Notes under the pieces: model-generated | Told to the model about the DNA's origin: nothing | Seen by the model: the letters and a program-made list of their open reading frames with translations, nothing else | Database searches by the model: none | Made by a program: the position numbers and the translations under genes | DNA from: Malania oleifera | Taxonomy: Eukaryota; Streptophyta; Magnoliopsida; Santalales; Ximeniaceae | Reading direction: 5' to 3' | Assembly: GCF_029873635.1 (NCBI RefSeq) | Contig: NC_080423.1 | Location: 90,007,191 to 90,071,190, forward strand | Length of the DNA stretch: 64,000 nucleotides | Shown: piece by piece, positions 10,776 through 22,191 of the stretch | Layout: each line of letters begins with the position of its first letter | How positions within the stretch are numbered: position 1 is the first letter of the stretch

Positions 10776-10975
10776 TTTGTCGACGAAATGGTGTCTTCGT
10801 CAACGAATCTTTCACTCACTTCGTCGACGAATCAGTGGCCTCGTCGACGAATCTAGCATTTTGGTTTTTCCGAGACTCCTCGGCTTCTCCTCGTCAATGA
10901 GTCTCTGAATCTCATCGATGAGAAGAACAAAGGCTTCATCGACGAAATATGGCTTCGTTGACGAAATCTGCCAAA
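10776..10975 (-). promoter_or_regulatory. Dyad-motif array in U3 (3' LTR)
   Basis: Eight copies of a 12-bp palindrome in 200 bases: TTCGTCGACGAA, CTCGTCGACGAA, CTCATCGATGAG and other variants. Several variants keep the dyad by paired changes in both half-sites (CTC...GAG). Confidence 0.75.
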
Positions 10976-11035
10976 TTCCCAATTTTGCCCCTCTTTTATT
11001 TATTTAACCCATTTATCACGGTTCGGGTTCTTACA

Positions 11036-11050
11036 ATCTCCCCTCCTTAC
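11036..11050 (-). other. Polypurine tract of the younger gypsy element
   Basis: The minus strand reads GTAAGGAGGGGAGAT immediately before the LTR start TGTAAGAACC, the expected plus-strand primer. Confidence 0.8.
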
Positions 11051-11304
11051 GAAAATTTTGTCCTCGAAATTTGCCATCTCTCATTCACAAACTCATTCAT
11101 ACAATCGGATACATAGACACAACTCAAGAGAAAACTAGCGACCACTACAACGTAGCCCCGTCATACACATACACATACATACCCTCACTTATGGCGGAGG
11201 AATACCATGGTTACATATACAATAGTCTCAGGAGTTCACAATACACAAACACTCCCGACAACTAACCACCCATCCCAACCCATAGTAGGATCATGTAAAA
11301 GTGC
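11051..11304 (-). other. 3' UTR of the younger gypsy element
   Basis: Non-coding stretch between the pol stop and the PPT. It shares the CTTATGGCGGAGGAATAC block with the older element. Confidence 0.6.
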
Positions 11305-12640
11305 TCAAAACAACTGTGGATACTTTCGGCGTATTTCCTTTTCCAATTCCCAAGAAGCTTCCTTAATCTCGTGGTTCCGCCACAATACCTTCACTAACGG
11401 TATCTCTTTGGTACGAAACTTCTGAACTTTACAGTCTAGAACCTGAATAGGTATCTCCTCATATGCTAAAGTGTCCCCAATTACCAACTCATCATAACTA
11501 ATAACATGTGAAGGATCCAACATGTACCTCCTCAACATGGATACGTGAAACACATTGTAGACCCTCAAAAGTGCTAAAGGTAATGAAATCATGTAGGCTA
11601 CCGGACCCACTTGCTCAAGTACCTCGAATGGTCCGATATACCTTGGGCTCAGCTTGCCCTTGCTCCCAAATCTCATCACCCCTTTCATCGGAGCAATACG
11701 CAGAAATACCTTACCTCCCACTTCGAACTTTAACTCATGGCGGCGAACATCTGCGTAACTCTTCTGCCAACTCTAAGCTGATCTAATTCTCTCCCGGATC
11801 AAACCCACCTTCTCAGATGCCTGCTGCACAAGTTCAGGTTCTAACACTTGACGTTCACCAACCTCATCCCAACACAAAGGAGATCGACACCTCCGACCAT
11901 ACAAAGACTCGAACGGTGCCATCCTGATACTAAACTGGAAGCTGTTGTTATAAGCGAACTCTACAAGTGGCATAAACGTATCCAGCTACCACCAAAGTCT
12001 AACACACATGCTCGCAACATATCTTCCAATATCTGTATCATCCTCTCCGACTATCCATCATTCTGGGGGTGGAATGCTGTACTGAAAGAAAGCTTCGTCC
12101 CTAATGCCTCCTGCAAGCTCATCCATAATCGAGAAGTAAATCTCAGATCCCGATCTGATACTATGGACACCGGTACTCCGTGCATTCTCACAATCTCATG
12201 CACATACAAATCTGCTAGCTTACTCAAAGGATAGCCTACTTTCATCGGTACGAAATGAGCAGATTTCGTCAATCTATCCACGATCACCCAAATAGCATTC
12301 TGCCCGTGAAGTATAGGCGAAAATCCAGTCACAAAAATCCATGGAAATATGCTCCCATTTCCACACTGGAATAGGCAAAGGCTGCAACGGCCTTGCTGGC
12401 CTCTAATGTTCAGCTTTCACCTGCTGATACGTCAGACACTGCTCCACGAACTAAGCAATCTGCCTCTTCATACCAGACCACCAGAAGGTCTCACGAAGGT
12501 CTCGATACATCTTTATACTACCAGGATGTACCGTATATATAGAATGATGCACCTCCTCTAGGATCGTCCTTTTGATCTCCTCATCGTTTGGAACACATAG
12601 CTTGGTCCCAAACCTCAGCACACCTCCCTCATAGGATGTT
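11305..12640 (-). pseudogene. Integrase with C-terminal chromodomain (younger gypsy)
   Basis: Integrase inserts the cDNA; its chromodomain is thought to direct chromoviruses to heterochromatin. The N-terminal zinc-binding part is degraded (12350-12600). The core gives WVIVDRLTKSAHFVP (first Asp), GVPVSIVSDRD (second Asp), then LSFSTAFHPQNDG followed by a stop near 12051. A shifted frame gives PLVEFAYNNSF and APFESLYGRRCRSP (11773-11973), then after another stop GKLSPRYIGPFEVLE and VYNVFHVSMLRRY. It ends in the chromodomain IPLVKVLWRNHEIKEASWEL (about 11305-11470). Two register changes and several stops are seen. Confidence 0.92.
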
Positions 12641-14070
12641 AAACTTTGTAGTCAGTCCCTGCTGTACCTTTTCCCTAACCTCTACCAACTTTGCATCACT
12701 AGCCTGCGTGGCTTTTATACGCTCAAACAGGGTCGGTTGGATCACCAAACCAGCAAGATAAGCCTGATGATCACCAGTCACCAACTCTATACTTGAGCTT
12801 TCCAAATCCCGTCTGATGTGACACTCAGTTACAACTGCAGATACAGCCGTAGGCCCTGACTTCCGACACAACGCATCAGCTACCACATTAGCCTTCCCAG
12901 GGTGATAACTGATCGTACAATCATAGTCCTTAATCAACTCTAGCCACCGCCTCTGCCTCATGTTTAACTCCTTCTACGTGAAGAAATACCTGAGGCTCTT
13001 ATGGTCAGTGAAGATCTCACACTGCACCCCGTACAGATAATGTCGCTAGATCTTCAATGCATATACCATAGCAGGTAATTCCAAATCATGCGTAGGATAA
13101 TTCTTCTTGTATTCTTTCAATTGCCAAGAAGCATACACCACTACCTTACCTTGCTGCATAAGCACACATCCTAGACCTTTCAGAGACGCGTCGCTATAAA
13201 TCACAAATCCACTATCCCCTAAAGGAATGGTCAATACTGGAGCAGTAACCAGTTGGTGCTTCAACTCTTGAAAGCACTGCTCGTAATCACCGGTCCACTC
13301 AAACTGCACTCCTTTCCTGGTCAACCGTGTCAGAGGTCCATAGAGTTTAGAAAAACCCTCTACGAACCAACGATAGTAACCCGCCAGTCCTAGAAAACTC
13401 CGAACCTCCTGCATATTCTTTGGCCTTACCCAGTCGACCTCAGCCTCAATCTTGCTAGGATCAACTGATATACCATCCCCAGTAACCACATGGCCTAAGA
13501 ATGCAATCTGACTCAACCAGAATTCACACTTCTTCAATTTAGCATACAATTTATTTTCACGCAAAATCTGTAACACTAACCTCAAATGTTCCACGTGCTC
13601 CTCCGTACTCCTCGAGTAAACCAGAATGTCATCAATGAACACCACCACAAACCGATCTAGGTACTCATGGAAAACCCAGTTTATCAAATCCATGAACACT
13701 GCCAGTGCATTCGTCAACCCAAAAGGCATGACTAAGAACTCGTAGTGACCATATCTGGTTCAGAAAGCAGTCTTCACTACATCCTTCACTCTAACCCTCA
13801 CCTGATGATATCCTGACCGCAAGTCGATCTTCGAAAAGACCTGCGTCCCCTGCAACTGGTCAAAAAGATCATCTATACGAGGTAAAGGATAGCGATTCTT
13901 CACTGTCACCTCGTTATCTCACGGTAATCAATGCACATCCGCATCGACCCATCCTTCTTCTTTACAAACAGTACTGGAGCTCCCCAGGGTGAAACACTAG
14001 GTCGAATGAAACCCATGTTTAGTAATTCTTGCAATTGCTCCTTCAACTCTCGAAGTTCCGCTGGAGCCAT
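12629..14070 (-). pseudogene. Reverse transcriptase and RNase H (younger gypsy)
   Basis: The N-terminal RT part (about 13750-14070) is recognisable but broken. From 13729 down the frame is open: [25 protein letters not shown] (catalytic IDD, near 13620-13650), [24 protein letters not shown]. RNase H follows with [16 protein letters not shown] (catalytic Asp) and [16 protein letters not shown]. After a stop at about 13045 the same frame continues with [15 protein letters not shown] and [12 protein letters not shown] (12629-12961). The lineage-typical FIDD form of the catalytic box is intact. Confidence 0.95.
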
Positions 14071-14652
14071 CTAGTACAGAGCTTTAGAGATTGGTGCCTT
14101 ACCGGGCAGCAACTCTATCACAAACTCCACCTCACAATTAGGAGGTAAACCGGGTAAATCATCTAAAAACACATCCGGAAACTCGCTGACTAACCGAATG
14201 TCCTCGAGTCTCAACTCATCCCGTGGCGGTTCCTGCACACAAGCTTGGTACCCCTGACATCCGTCCAAGAGTAGCCTCCTTGCCTGCAAAGCCAATAGAA
14301 TCTGTGGCACTGGACGCACACACGACCCCATGAATTCATACTCCTGCTCCCCAGGAGGTCTGAACACTACTATCTTCCTACGACAGTCGATCACAGCATA
14401 ATTGGAGAACAATCAATCCATCCCCAGAATGACATCAAACCTCAACATGTCATATACAACAAGATTCGCCGGTAGAAGCTTCTCCTGAATTTTTACTAGG
14501 CAGTCTACCAACATCTTCCTACAGAAAGATACACTCCTAGATGGTGTAGTAATAGATAACACCTCATTCATATCTCGGGCCTTAACCCCACATCGTCCCA
14601 CAAAATTCATAGACACAAAGGAATGAGTTGCACCCGAATAAAAAAAAAACAT
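14071..14652 (-). pseudogene. Aspartic protease (younger gypsy)
   Basis: A retroviral-type aspartic protease that would cut gag-pol. The active-site region reads FYSGATHSFVS where active enzymes have DSGATHSF. The catalytic Asp codon has become Tyr (GAT to TAT), so the enzyme would be dead even without the stop at about 14413. Downstream, FDVILGMD is the second conserved block, followed by residues linking protease to RT (FSNYAVIDCRRK, then SEFPDVFLDDLPGLPP). Confidence 0.85.
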
Positions 14653-14689
14653 AATCTTTATTCGAAAGCAATAATAAGATACTTGTCAC

Positions 14690-15803
14690 CGCATTACTTG
14701 CATGCTCAGCGTCCGCTAGAGTAAAAGAGTATACTCTGGCCAAAGCTGTATTCGTCTGAACGGTTCCCCGTGGTATCTGATTGCTCCCTCGGTCCCCACT
14801 GAATGCAGGCACATCTCGCTTCGGTGCACGACAATCACGGGCCATGTGACTAGGTTGACCATAGTTATAGCAGTTACCATCAAAAGACCGACACTCACCC
14901 TCGTGCCGTCTAAAGCACCTAGTACAACGACCATTAGTCTGGCTCATCTGAGAATCTTGGCACTCGATATTCTAACGATAACCCGAGCCCTTGCTTCTCT
15001 TCTTCCACGATCCCTGACGAGATCCTGTTTGAGAACCAGAAGGTACTGTCCTCTTCCTCGATTCCTGATCCACCTCGTCCTCTTGAATACCGGTCTCAAT
15101 TTCTGTGGCCTTATACACCAACACCGAGAACTCGCAGATCTGAAGCATACTCACCAGTCTGTGGATATCCTTCCTCAAACCCTTCTCGAACCTCCGAGTC
15201 TTCTCATACTCGTTCGAGATCATACATGGTGCAAAGCGGGACAGCTCTATGTACCGAGTCGCCTACCCCTGCACTGTCATACTCCCCTAAGTCAAAGCAG
15301 AAAACTCATCTACCTTCGCATCACGTACGGAAACCAAGAAGTATCTTTCAAAGAACACCCCCTTGAAACGGCTCCACGTCATCTCCTTAGAACCACCTCT
15401 CTGCTTCTCTAGCAGATTCACTGCAGTCCACCATTGACCCGCCTCCCTAGACAGATGGAAAGTAGCATAGAGGACTCGCTGCCTATCTGTGCAGTTCAAG
15501 ACTTCTAGAATTCTCTCAGTCTTCTCCATCTAGTCCTCTGTTGTCGTCAGGTCAGGTCCTCCAGAGAACGTCGGAGGATGCATGCGTGTGAACCTCTCAA
15601 TGGTGCACCCTGCAACTATAGGAGAGCGCTCGCATCTTCTCACACTCCGCTCAATCTCCCGTAATACCTGCCTCGTCAAACCTCGAGGCACAGAAGGAGA
15701 CTCATCACTCGTAGTCTCCTTGGAGTCATTTCCCAGGTTATTATCCTTGGGCTCTATTCTACAACATAATAGGAATTTATTAGTATCCCTACGACACATA
15801 TAG
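14690..15803 (-). pseudogene. Gag with CCHC zinc knuckle (younger gypsy)
   Basis: The gag core is visible as MHPPTFSGGPD, RVLYATFHLSREAGQWW and MTWSRFKGVFFERYF, then YEKTRRFEKGLRKDIHRLV. The zinc knuckle at about 14829-14870 reads CYNYGQPSHMARDC. The second Cys of the CCHC set is Tyr, so zinc binding is probably lost. Stops at about 15530, 15287 and 14970 divide the frame, which otherwise stays in one register. Confidence 0.9.
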
Positions 15804-16066
15804 TTAACACAATGATCTACACTAATCGTGTTAACTACTCCCTGCCAGGTCTAGGTCTGTTCTATCACACCGACACAAAAGTCATCAATGATCTGCCTTA
15901 CTTTTACTGGAATCGTCATCCTAGGAAAAATATGGAATACCGTCGACAAATCCCGGTTTAGCAACCGAACAACCCTCAACCAACTCTACCCATATCCACA
16001 TCCTATACTCTGGTATGTTCTCACAACTAAGCCTAACCAAGTCTACAAGATCTAATAACTTGGTTA
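15804..16066 (-). other. 5' leader of the younger gypsy element
   Basis: Non-coding stretch between PBS and gag. Confidence 0.6.
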
Positions 16067-16078
16067 GCTTTGATACCA
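16067..16078 (-). other. Primer binding site, initiator Met tRNA type
   Basis: The minus strand reads TGGTATCAAAGC three bases after the 5' LTR. It matches the 3' end of plant initiator tRNA-Met (TGGTATCAGAGC) with one mismatch. Confidence 0.9.
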
Positions 16079-16081
16079 AGC

Positions 16082-17892
16082 TGTCACGCCCCGAACCCCA
16101 AAATGGGACCTAGAGGTGAAAATGTATCCTAACCTGTCTCTATATTATACAAATCATCCACAAATATAGTACAAAGGATGAGGGTCCGATCCCGTGGGGT
16201 TCCCAGGCACCTTAAACACATCCAAACACAATCATATACGTAGTGGAAAAAGGTCATTCTATATATACATATGCAGTACCATACCAGAATCTATACAAGA
16301 GCAGAAACAGGCTCTATCAAAATGTACAAACAGGTGCCCAAATACATCTCAAAATGGCAACCCACCAAAATACAGTCCTAGCACTTACCCAAGCGCTAAT
16401 CGTAGTACATCGGCCACTACGCTCCCTACACCAAGACGCTAGTTCCGGTTACTCGAAGGACCTGTGAAAATGTACATACAGAAGGGATAAGACACCTCTC
16501 AGTAAGCAAGAAAACATGTTATATCGGTGTGTGGCATTTGAGTGTTATCATGATACAACATACACACAGTTAAATATATTCCAATACTAATTTCCACAGT
16601 GCATACATGCACACATACGCATACACATGATTAGAAATCTCGGTGTCATCACATCCTTCGGCCCGAAGCCGGTCCGCGACAATCCGGAGTTGGCACTTAG
16701 CCAACCCAAGAAGCACGGCACCACCGGCACATGGCTAGTCCCCGACTCTCATGGCATCGTACCGGCGCATAACTGGGGGATCCACACCCTTCGACCTGAT
16801 ATGCCGGTATAGGCTCACGCCCTTGGATATAGAGCTGGACACTCTTGCCTACGTGGCAGGCGATAAACACACGTCTTCGGATATAGAGCCGGACACTTTC
16901 AGTACCTAGAACAATTCGGAACCCTGTTCCTACTAGCATTTCAACATATCATACACACATGCATGCTCATATAACCAAAAAAACCACACCTATTTGGTAA
17001 TCTAAATCATGGTTTTCCAAACAAATACAGTTTAAATAAAGTCAAGGCATGACCATCACAGTATAAATTAACATATACATAGGTTTTCATCAAAACCAGG
17101 GATGCAGCCCGTCATCCCCTTTTCCCAAAACTGTAATAATGAAAAACCCATAGTTTTCCCTGTTAGATCCCCCCAAATGAGTAGCCAAAACACACACAGG
17201 ACCGTGGACCACAGTTCCACTGAGTCTGATTTAAAAAATAACCAATATAAACATAGTTCCCCTTACCTTTTCCTCGAATAGCAATTCCCAAACTCCAAGG
17301 CCCCTAAACAGCGAACCGAGTTTCAAAACCTACAAATCACAGTATAGAATATACTCACAAAACTGTTTCCTACAAAACTACCGAATTAGAACTAAAAATC
17401 GAGCCTTACCTCGATTTTTTGCCGAAACCCAAAAATCTCTGAAACGGGGTTCCGATTTGTAGAACTTGTAGAGAATTCTTCTACAATCCTCGTGGTAACT
17501 TCAAATTCTCGATTCCAACAATGATCGACAAAGAAATCTAGAAAGAGAGAGAGAGAGAGAGAGAGATATTTGAAGTTTCTTAATGAAGAAGTAATGAAAT
17601 TTCCTATTTATAGCCTTTTGACTTGACCCAATTCGTCCACGAAATGGTGCCTTCATCGACAAATCTTTCACTGACTTCGTCGATAAATCAGTGGCCTCGT
17701 CGACGAATCTAGCATCTTCGGTTTTTCCGAGACTCCTCGGCATCTCCTCGTCGACGAGTCTTTGAATTTCGTTGACGAGAAGAACAAAGGCTTCGTCGAC
17801 GAAATATGGCTTCGTCGACAAAATCTACCAAATTCCCAATTTTGCCCCTCTTTTATTTATTTAACCCATTTATCACGATTCGGGTTCTTACA
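16082..17892 (-). repeat. 5' LTR of the younger gypsy element
   Basis: 1811 bases, same ends as the partner LTR. TATA box at 17604-17613 (minus), dyad array of eight sites at 17628-17830, GA repeat at 17543-17567. This copy would be the active promoter. Confidence 0.95.
17628..17830 (-). promoter_or_regulatory. Dyad-motif array in U3 (5' LTR)
   Basis: Eight sites in the same order and spacing as at 10776-10975, including TTCGTCGACGAA and the fully symmetric CTCGTCGACGAG. It lies just upstream of the TATA box in element sense. Confidence 0.75.
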
Positions 17893-17897
17893 GAATA
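17893..17897. repeat. Target-site duplication GAATA, right
   Basis: Identical to 9188-9192. Confidence 0.95.
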
Positions 17898-18354
17898 CGT
17901 CATGAATCTTTGATAATACTGGTGGTAAAGCTAATATGTAGGCAACTGGACCCACTCTCTCAAGTATTTCAAATGGGCCAATGTACCTAGGGTTCATCTT
18001 ACCCTTCCTCCCAAACCTCATCACTCCTCTCATCAGTGCTACTTTCAAGAACACATAGTCTCTTTCATCAAACTCTAATTTTTGGTGGCAAGTATCTACG
18101 TTGCTTTTCTGCCGACTCTGGGCTTCACTAATTCTGTCTCTAATAAGTAAGACTTTATTATATGCTTGCTGCACTAACTCTGGCCCCAAAACTGGTCTTT
18201 CACCCACTTCATCCTAGTATAGCAGAGAACGACATCTCCTACCATATAATGTCTCGTAAGGTGCCATTCCAATGCTGGTCTGGTAACTGTTATTATATGC
18301 GAATTCAACCAACAACATAAACTGGGTCCAACTACCCTTGAAGTCCAGCACACA
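17893..18354 (-). pseudogene. Older gypsy integrase, upstream part of the split gene
   Basis: Read leftwards: NSYQTSIGMAPYETLYGRRC-like residues at 18200-18300, then GERPVLGPELVQQAYNK, MRFGRKGKMNPRYIGPFEIL and SKIHDVF at the junction. The next codons lie at 9187 and below, across the younger element, and the frame is kept once one GAATA copy is discounted. At 18354 the gene is cut by a copia LTR, with ACACA as the last five bases. The rest of this element is not in the window. Confidence 0.85.
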
Positions 18355-19159
18355 TGTTGGAATTGGTGTATTCCCAAGAAGGGGGGTGAATTGGGTATTT
18401 AAGATTTTCTTCCTAGGTCAATTCAAATTCCAGAAGAAAAACTACACAAGCCTAGGGTCTTTCTATATAATCATAAACTTAATCAAGAATTAAACATAAA
18501 CATTCAAGTACTGAAATTTAATTGCAGAAATTAAAAGCAGGCACAAGAAATGTTATCAGGGTTCAGCCAATACTGCCTACGTCTCCACCTAAAGTTCACA
18601 AGTAAGAGGATTCCACTAAGACTCACTTAACGGGTGGAGCGGCACCATATCTTACCAAGATGGTGCACCTAACTTTCCTAATTAGGTCAAAGCCAATCCG
18701 GGACCTTTCACAAGGCAAGTCTCCCTTTTCAGGAACACGCTTGGAATACAACAGATAATTAAATTTGTGTACAAAAAATTATGCTTCTTACAGTAAGAAA
18801 ATATCTACCTCTATGCTCAATCAATTTATGCACTCACATATGATAGGATATTAAATTCAAGTGAGATTTTGTTAACCAATGTGTTAGCTCTCAACAGTAT
18901 GTATGTCAATGTGTGTATGTGAGAGTAAGGCTTTTGACTTCAAGATAATGTGCTTGTAATGTGACTAATCAAAAGGTCTCTATAACCCTAAACAAACATC
19001 ACAATAATATTTTTCAAATGTAAAGCACAACAAATAATAGGGTTTAAGCTTGCTAAAAATGTTTTTGTCAAAGCACAAAATAAGTTTATGAAACTTGCAA
19101 TGAGGATGCAAGATCTTAAGCTAAGTAAGAGTTTTTCCCAATACAATATTTATGAGTAA
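18355..19159 (-). repeat. Copia LTR F, U5/R part, truncated
   Basis: Starts TGTTGGAATTGGTGTATTCC (plus strand), followed by a G-run and TGAATTGG, the common end of all copia LTRs in this window. It carries the conserved block with CCTACGTCTCC, GGATTCCACT and CTTAACGGGTGGAGCGGCAC at 18570-18650. It stops at 19159 where a second copia LTR begins; its remainder is not found. Confidence 0.75.
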
Positions 19160-21179
19160 TGTATAGTCACAAGAGGGGGGGGGGGGGAATTGGATTTAAA
19201 AATTTTCTTTTAATTCTTTTTAAGAATTCTTGACTTCTTGTTGATTTATCAAATACACAACAAATACTTAAAACAATATCCAATCCAAAACACAAGTATA
19301 ATAAAGTAACCAATCAATTAACCAAGCCAATCAATTTTCCAATCAACCACAATATCCAAAGATATAAGATTTAGCTTTAGTTTGTTTGCAGCCCTGTACA
19401 TATGAAAGTTTGATATAAGCCCCGTGATTAATGAATTTACTTTCTAAAAATGTAGTGCAATATAAAACCAATACTCTTTCCAAAAGTTTAGACGTTAAAT
19501 AAACTTTCAGTTTAAAGATTCTTTGGGTGTTTCACCAATCAACGTACTCTCTTACAGTTTCCGCAAAGTATGGATCAACCAACGTACTCCCTTTCGGTTT
19601 CCACAATCCCAAAAAAAAATTAATCTTAAGTTTATTTAATATATAATTTACGTAGTATATATAATTTAGAAATTTAAAACATCCACGTAGTTTATATGTG
19701 CTGAAAGTAAAGAGTAAGGGAAAGAGAGAGCGAGACCACGATTTTTACGAGGTTTGACTTTTCCCCAGCCTGTGTTCTCGCCTTTTGGCAAACCACCAAA
19801 GGATTCCACTAAATCAGTTCCTTTGCCGAGTGGAATAACACCGTTTACACACTCATTAAGTAGGCTAGAACCCGCCTCTCCAAGTGATATCCCCTCACTC
19901 AGTCACTCCTTCAATTAGGCTAGAGTCCGCCTCTCTAAGCGATATCCCCATGCTTAGCCAACTATCCAAACACCTTGGAATGTCAAAGGACTACAAGAAA
20001 CACAAGATACAAGCTGCGTACAAGTATACTCTCACAAAGAGCAGATTAGTATAATTTCAAAACTATGTACTTCAATAATTTAAATACCAATATGAAATAG
20101 AATTGAAGTTCAAGTGTAGAGATCACCAAGGGTTCTTTTGTGATTGAGAAAACTCAGTATGAGAACCTTAGGTTGATGTTTTAGCAGCAATTCAGATGAT
20201 TTCCCCCAACAAGAGTATATGCAATAGAGAACTTTGAGAGATTATATGCAAGTTTGCTATGTAATTGCTTTGTTATTAATTTCTTGGGATTAAGGAAGTA
20301 TTTAGAGGCTTTTTAGGATTAGTTTCCCCGTTCCCCAAGTTACTTGGAGTGTTCACCAAGTTTTTATAACTTTCATATTTGAAAAACTAATTTTTAGGAA
20401 TGTCCCGTTAAGTTCAAAAATTGAAATTCCCATGGAGTCAGTCAACTGGACAGGTGACTGGGTAAGCAATTTTCACAGGATCAGTCGACTGGACAGGCAG
20501 CTAACAGTTTTCTATTTGTTCAGAATTTAACCCAAATAAATGTCAGTTGGCTGGCTTGACACAGTTCAAAAATGGTCAGTCGGCTGGGTGTGTTAGTCGG
20601 CTGACTGATTTTAGTGCAAACTGTTAGTTAGCTGGGCAATTATTCATTCTGGTGTTTTTCTGTTAGTCGGCTAAGTAAACCCAGTGTAACCTGGTCAATC
20701 GGCTGACTAGTCATTTTTCTGGTTTTTCAATTTTAGTTTTTCAAAATTAGTTTTGCTCTCTTTCTTTGATCTTTTATAAAACATTTTTCAGGTTGTTAGA
20801 GTAGGTCTCTAAGTCCATAAATATCCCCTAAAGAGGTTTAACAATATTTCAAAAGATATTTAAAATATGAAGCATTTACATAAAGACTTCTAAGACTTTG
20901 AACATTTTTGGCGCTTGAGTCTTCATGCTTGTCTTTTCTTTGATCTTTCTTTTGTTTTGCTTTCTTTTGCCTCTCTTGTTTTTCTTCAAGCTTTGATATA
21001 CTTTCAAGCTCTCTCTCATATACTTCAAGCTTTAAAATGTCATCTTAAAATCCATGCTTTTAAGCTTCATTTTCATGCTTGATCCTTGTGAGTTCTGAAA
21101 TATCATTACTCAACAAATATGTTAAGTTTCACTTGTTTGTTACCATCAAAATAAGATGTTAAGTTTTGTTAGGTCAACA
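19160..21179 (-). repeat. Copia LTR G (3' LTR of a truncated element)
   Basis: 2.0 kb; the plus-strand ends are TGTATAGTCACAAGAG plus 13 G, and GGTCAACA. The following TTCTCCCCCTTTTTGATGATG (21180-21200) is the reverse complement of a copia PPT, so this is the 3' LTR of a minus-strand element. Dyad motifs of the form CAGTCGACTG/CAGTCGGCTGAC occupy 20435-20715. A double CCGCCTCTC...GATATCCCC block lies at 19870-19960. Confidence 0.8.
20435..20715 (-). promoter_or_regulatory. Dyad-motif array in copia LTR G
   Basis: About ten copies of a CAGTCGACTGG or AGTCGGCTGACT motif, distinct from the GGTCGACC and GGGCGCCC forms in the other copia LTRs. Confidence 0.6.
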
Positions 21180-21442
21180 TTCTCCCCCTTTTTGATGATG
21201 AAAAACAAGGAGTAAAAATTTTGAGTAAGCCTTAAAAAGGCTCATCTTTACAATAAACATCATCTTAACAATATTTGTAATTTCAAGATCAATATCAATA
21301 CCAATTTCAATATCATACAATATTATGTTCATCACATTATGTTAAGTTTAAGATCATTCAATGTCAAATACTTCTCCCCCTTTTTCAAAAACTTCTCCCC
21401 CTTTTGCTACATATATTATATTCAAAATTTTAAAATTAATTA
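21180..21442 (-). other. Copia PPT and 3' non-coding remnant
   Basis: PPT plus repeated CTTCTCCCCCTTTT motifs (21373, 21390). No coding sequence. Truncated at about 21442 by a gypsy LTR piece. Confidence 0.6.
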
Positions 21443-22191
21443 AGTATTTAGGGTAAAGTAGATTACTCCACCCGAGGGCTTGTTGAAGAAGGTGAGTACT
21501 CTGGTAATTAATTATGGATACTAGAGTAGAAGGAAGCCACTTGTATGGGCGGGTGACCTTACCTATTCTCTGTGATTTTACCTGGATACATAACCCGAGA
21601 GCTTATTGAGAAAGGTGAGTGCCCTGGTGTTAGCACTAGAGCAGAGGGAATTTACTTGTATGGGTAGGTAGACTTCCCTATTTTATGGAATTATTAGTAA
21701 AATATTTATATATGTGGGCATGTGATTGGATGACAAAGACGTTGACCATGGTGTGATTATAAGTATGTTATTTTGGTTACTAGTGGATCATGAAAGCGGT
21801 TGCGTGGATATTTTTAATTATATATTAACTATTTCAGCCACACACTGTTATAAGTTATCTCTTCCTTATTGAAAGGTGTCTCACCCTGTTGATGATTCAA
21901 TATTTTTAGGTTATCCAAGTGATCGAGCTTAGATAGCTACATGGTGGGGTAGTTTTTATGAGTTCAATATAACAGAACGAATATGTATTTAGCTTATGTT
22001 TACTATATTTTTTAATTCTAGATTGTATTGTGGAAAATGTGGTTGTATTTTATGAGTTTGTTAATGTGAATATAGAGCTCTAGTATTATATTTGAGGTTA
22101 TTTTATTATTTCCGCTGTGTGAATGGTATCAGAGATGCGTGTTGGTCTCATAACACTTCGAGCCCCACATGGCGGGTTCGGGCTGTTACAG
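21443..22191 (+). repeat. Gypsy LTR fragment (+), 5' part missing
   Basis: Ends CCCACATGGCGGGTTCGGGCTGTTACA-like (key part GGGTTCGGGCTGTTACA) at 22191 and contains GGTGTCTCACCCTG near 21876, as in gypsy LTRs. Two similar segments, CCCGAGxGCTTxTTGAxxAAGGTGAGT, lie at 21471-21500 and 21595-21625. The left boundary is not defined. It abuts Tat pol directly, so it is either an insertion into the Tat element or a deletion product. Confidence 0.55.

Larger units (their letters stand above)
9193..11035 (-). repeat. 3' LTR of the younger gypsy element
   Basis: 1843 bases, with plus-strand ends TGTCACGCCCCGAA... and ...GGGTTCTTACA. It contains, in element sense, a U3 dyad array (10776-10975), a TATA box, and a GA microsatellite. 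Confidence 0.95.
9193..17892 (-). mobile_element. Full-length younger Ty3/gypsy chromovirus (Tekay/Del-like)
   Basis: A complete 8.7-kb element: LTR, PPT, integrase, RNase H, reverse transcriptase, protease, gag, PBS and LTR when read left to right, so it is transcribed leftwards. It is flanked by a perfect 5-bp GAATA duplication and sits inside the integrase gene of a related older element in the same orientation. The LTRs differ at very roughly one base in ten over the first 270 bases compared by eye, mostly transitions, so the insertion is not recent. Stops and frameshifts in every domain make it non-autonomous. Confidence 0.95.

Noticed and set aside
11848..12234. 128-codon open frame on the plus strand
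   Set aside because: Antisense to recognisable integrase.
14846..15412. 188-codon open frame on the plus strand
   Set aside because: Antisense shadow of the gag gene of the younger gypsy element, which has clear gag homology on the minus strand.
16067..16078. tRNA gene suggested by the initiator-tRNA match
   Set aside because: Only the 12-18 base PBS complementarity is present beside an LTR; no cloverleaf.
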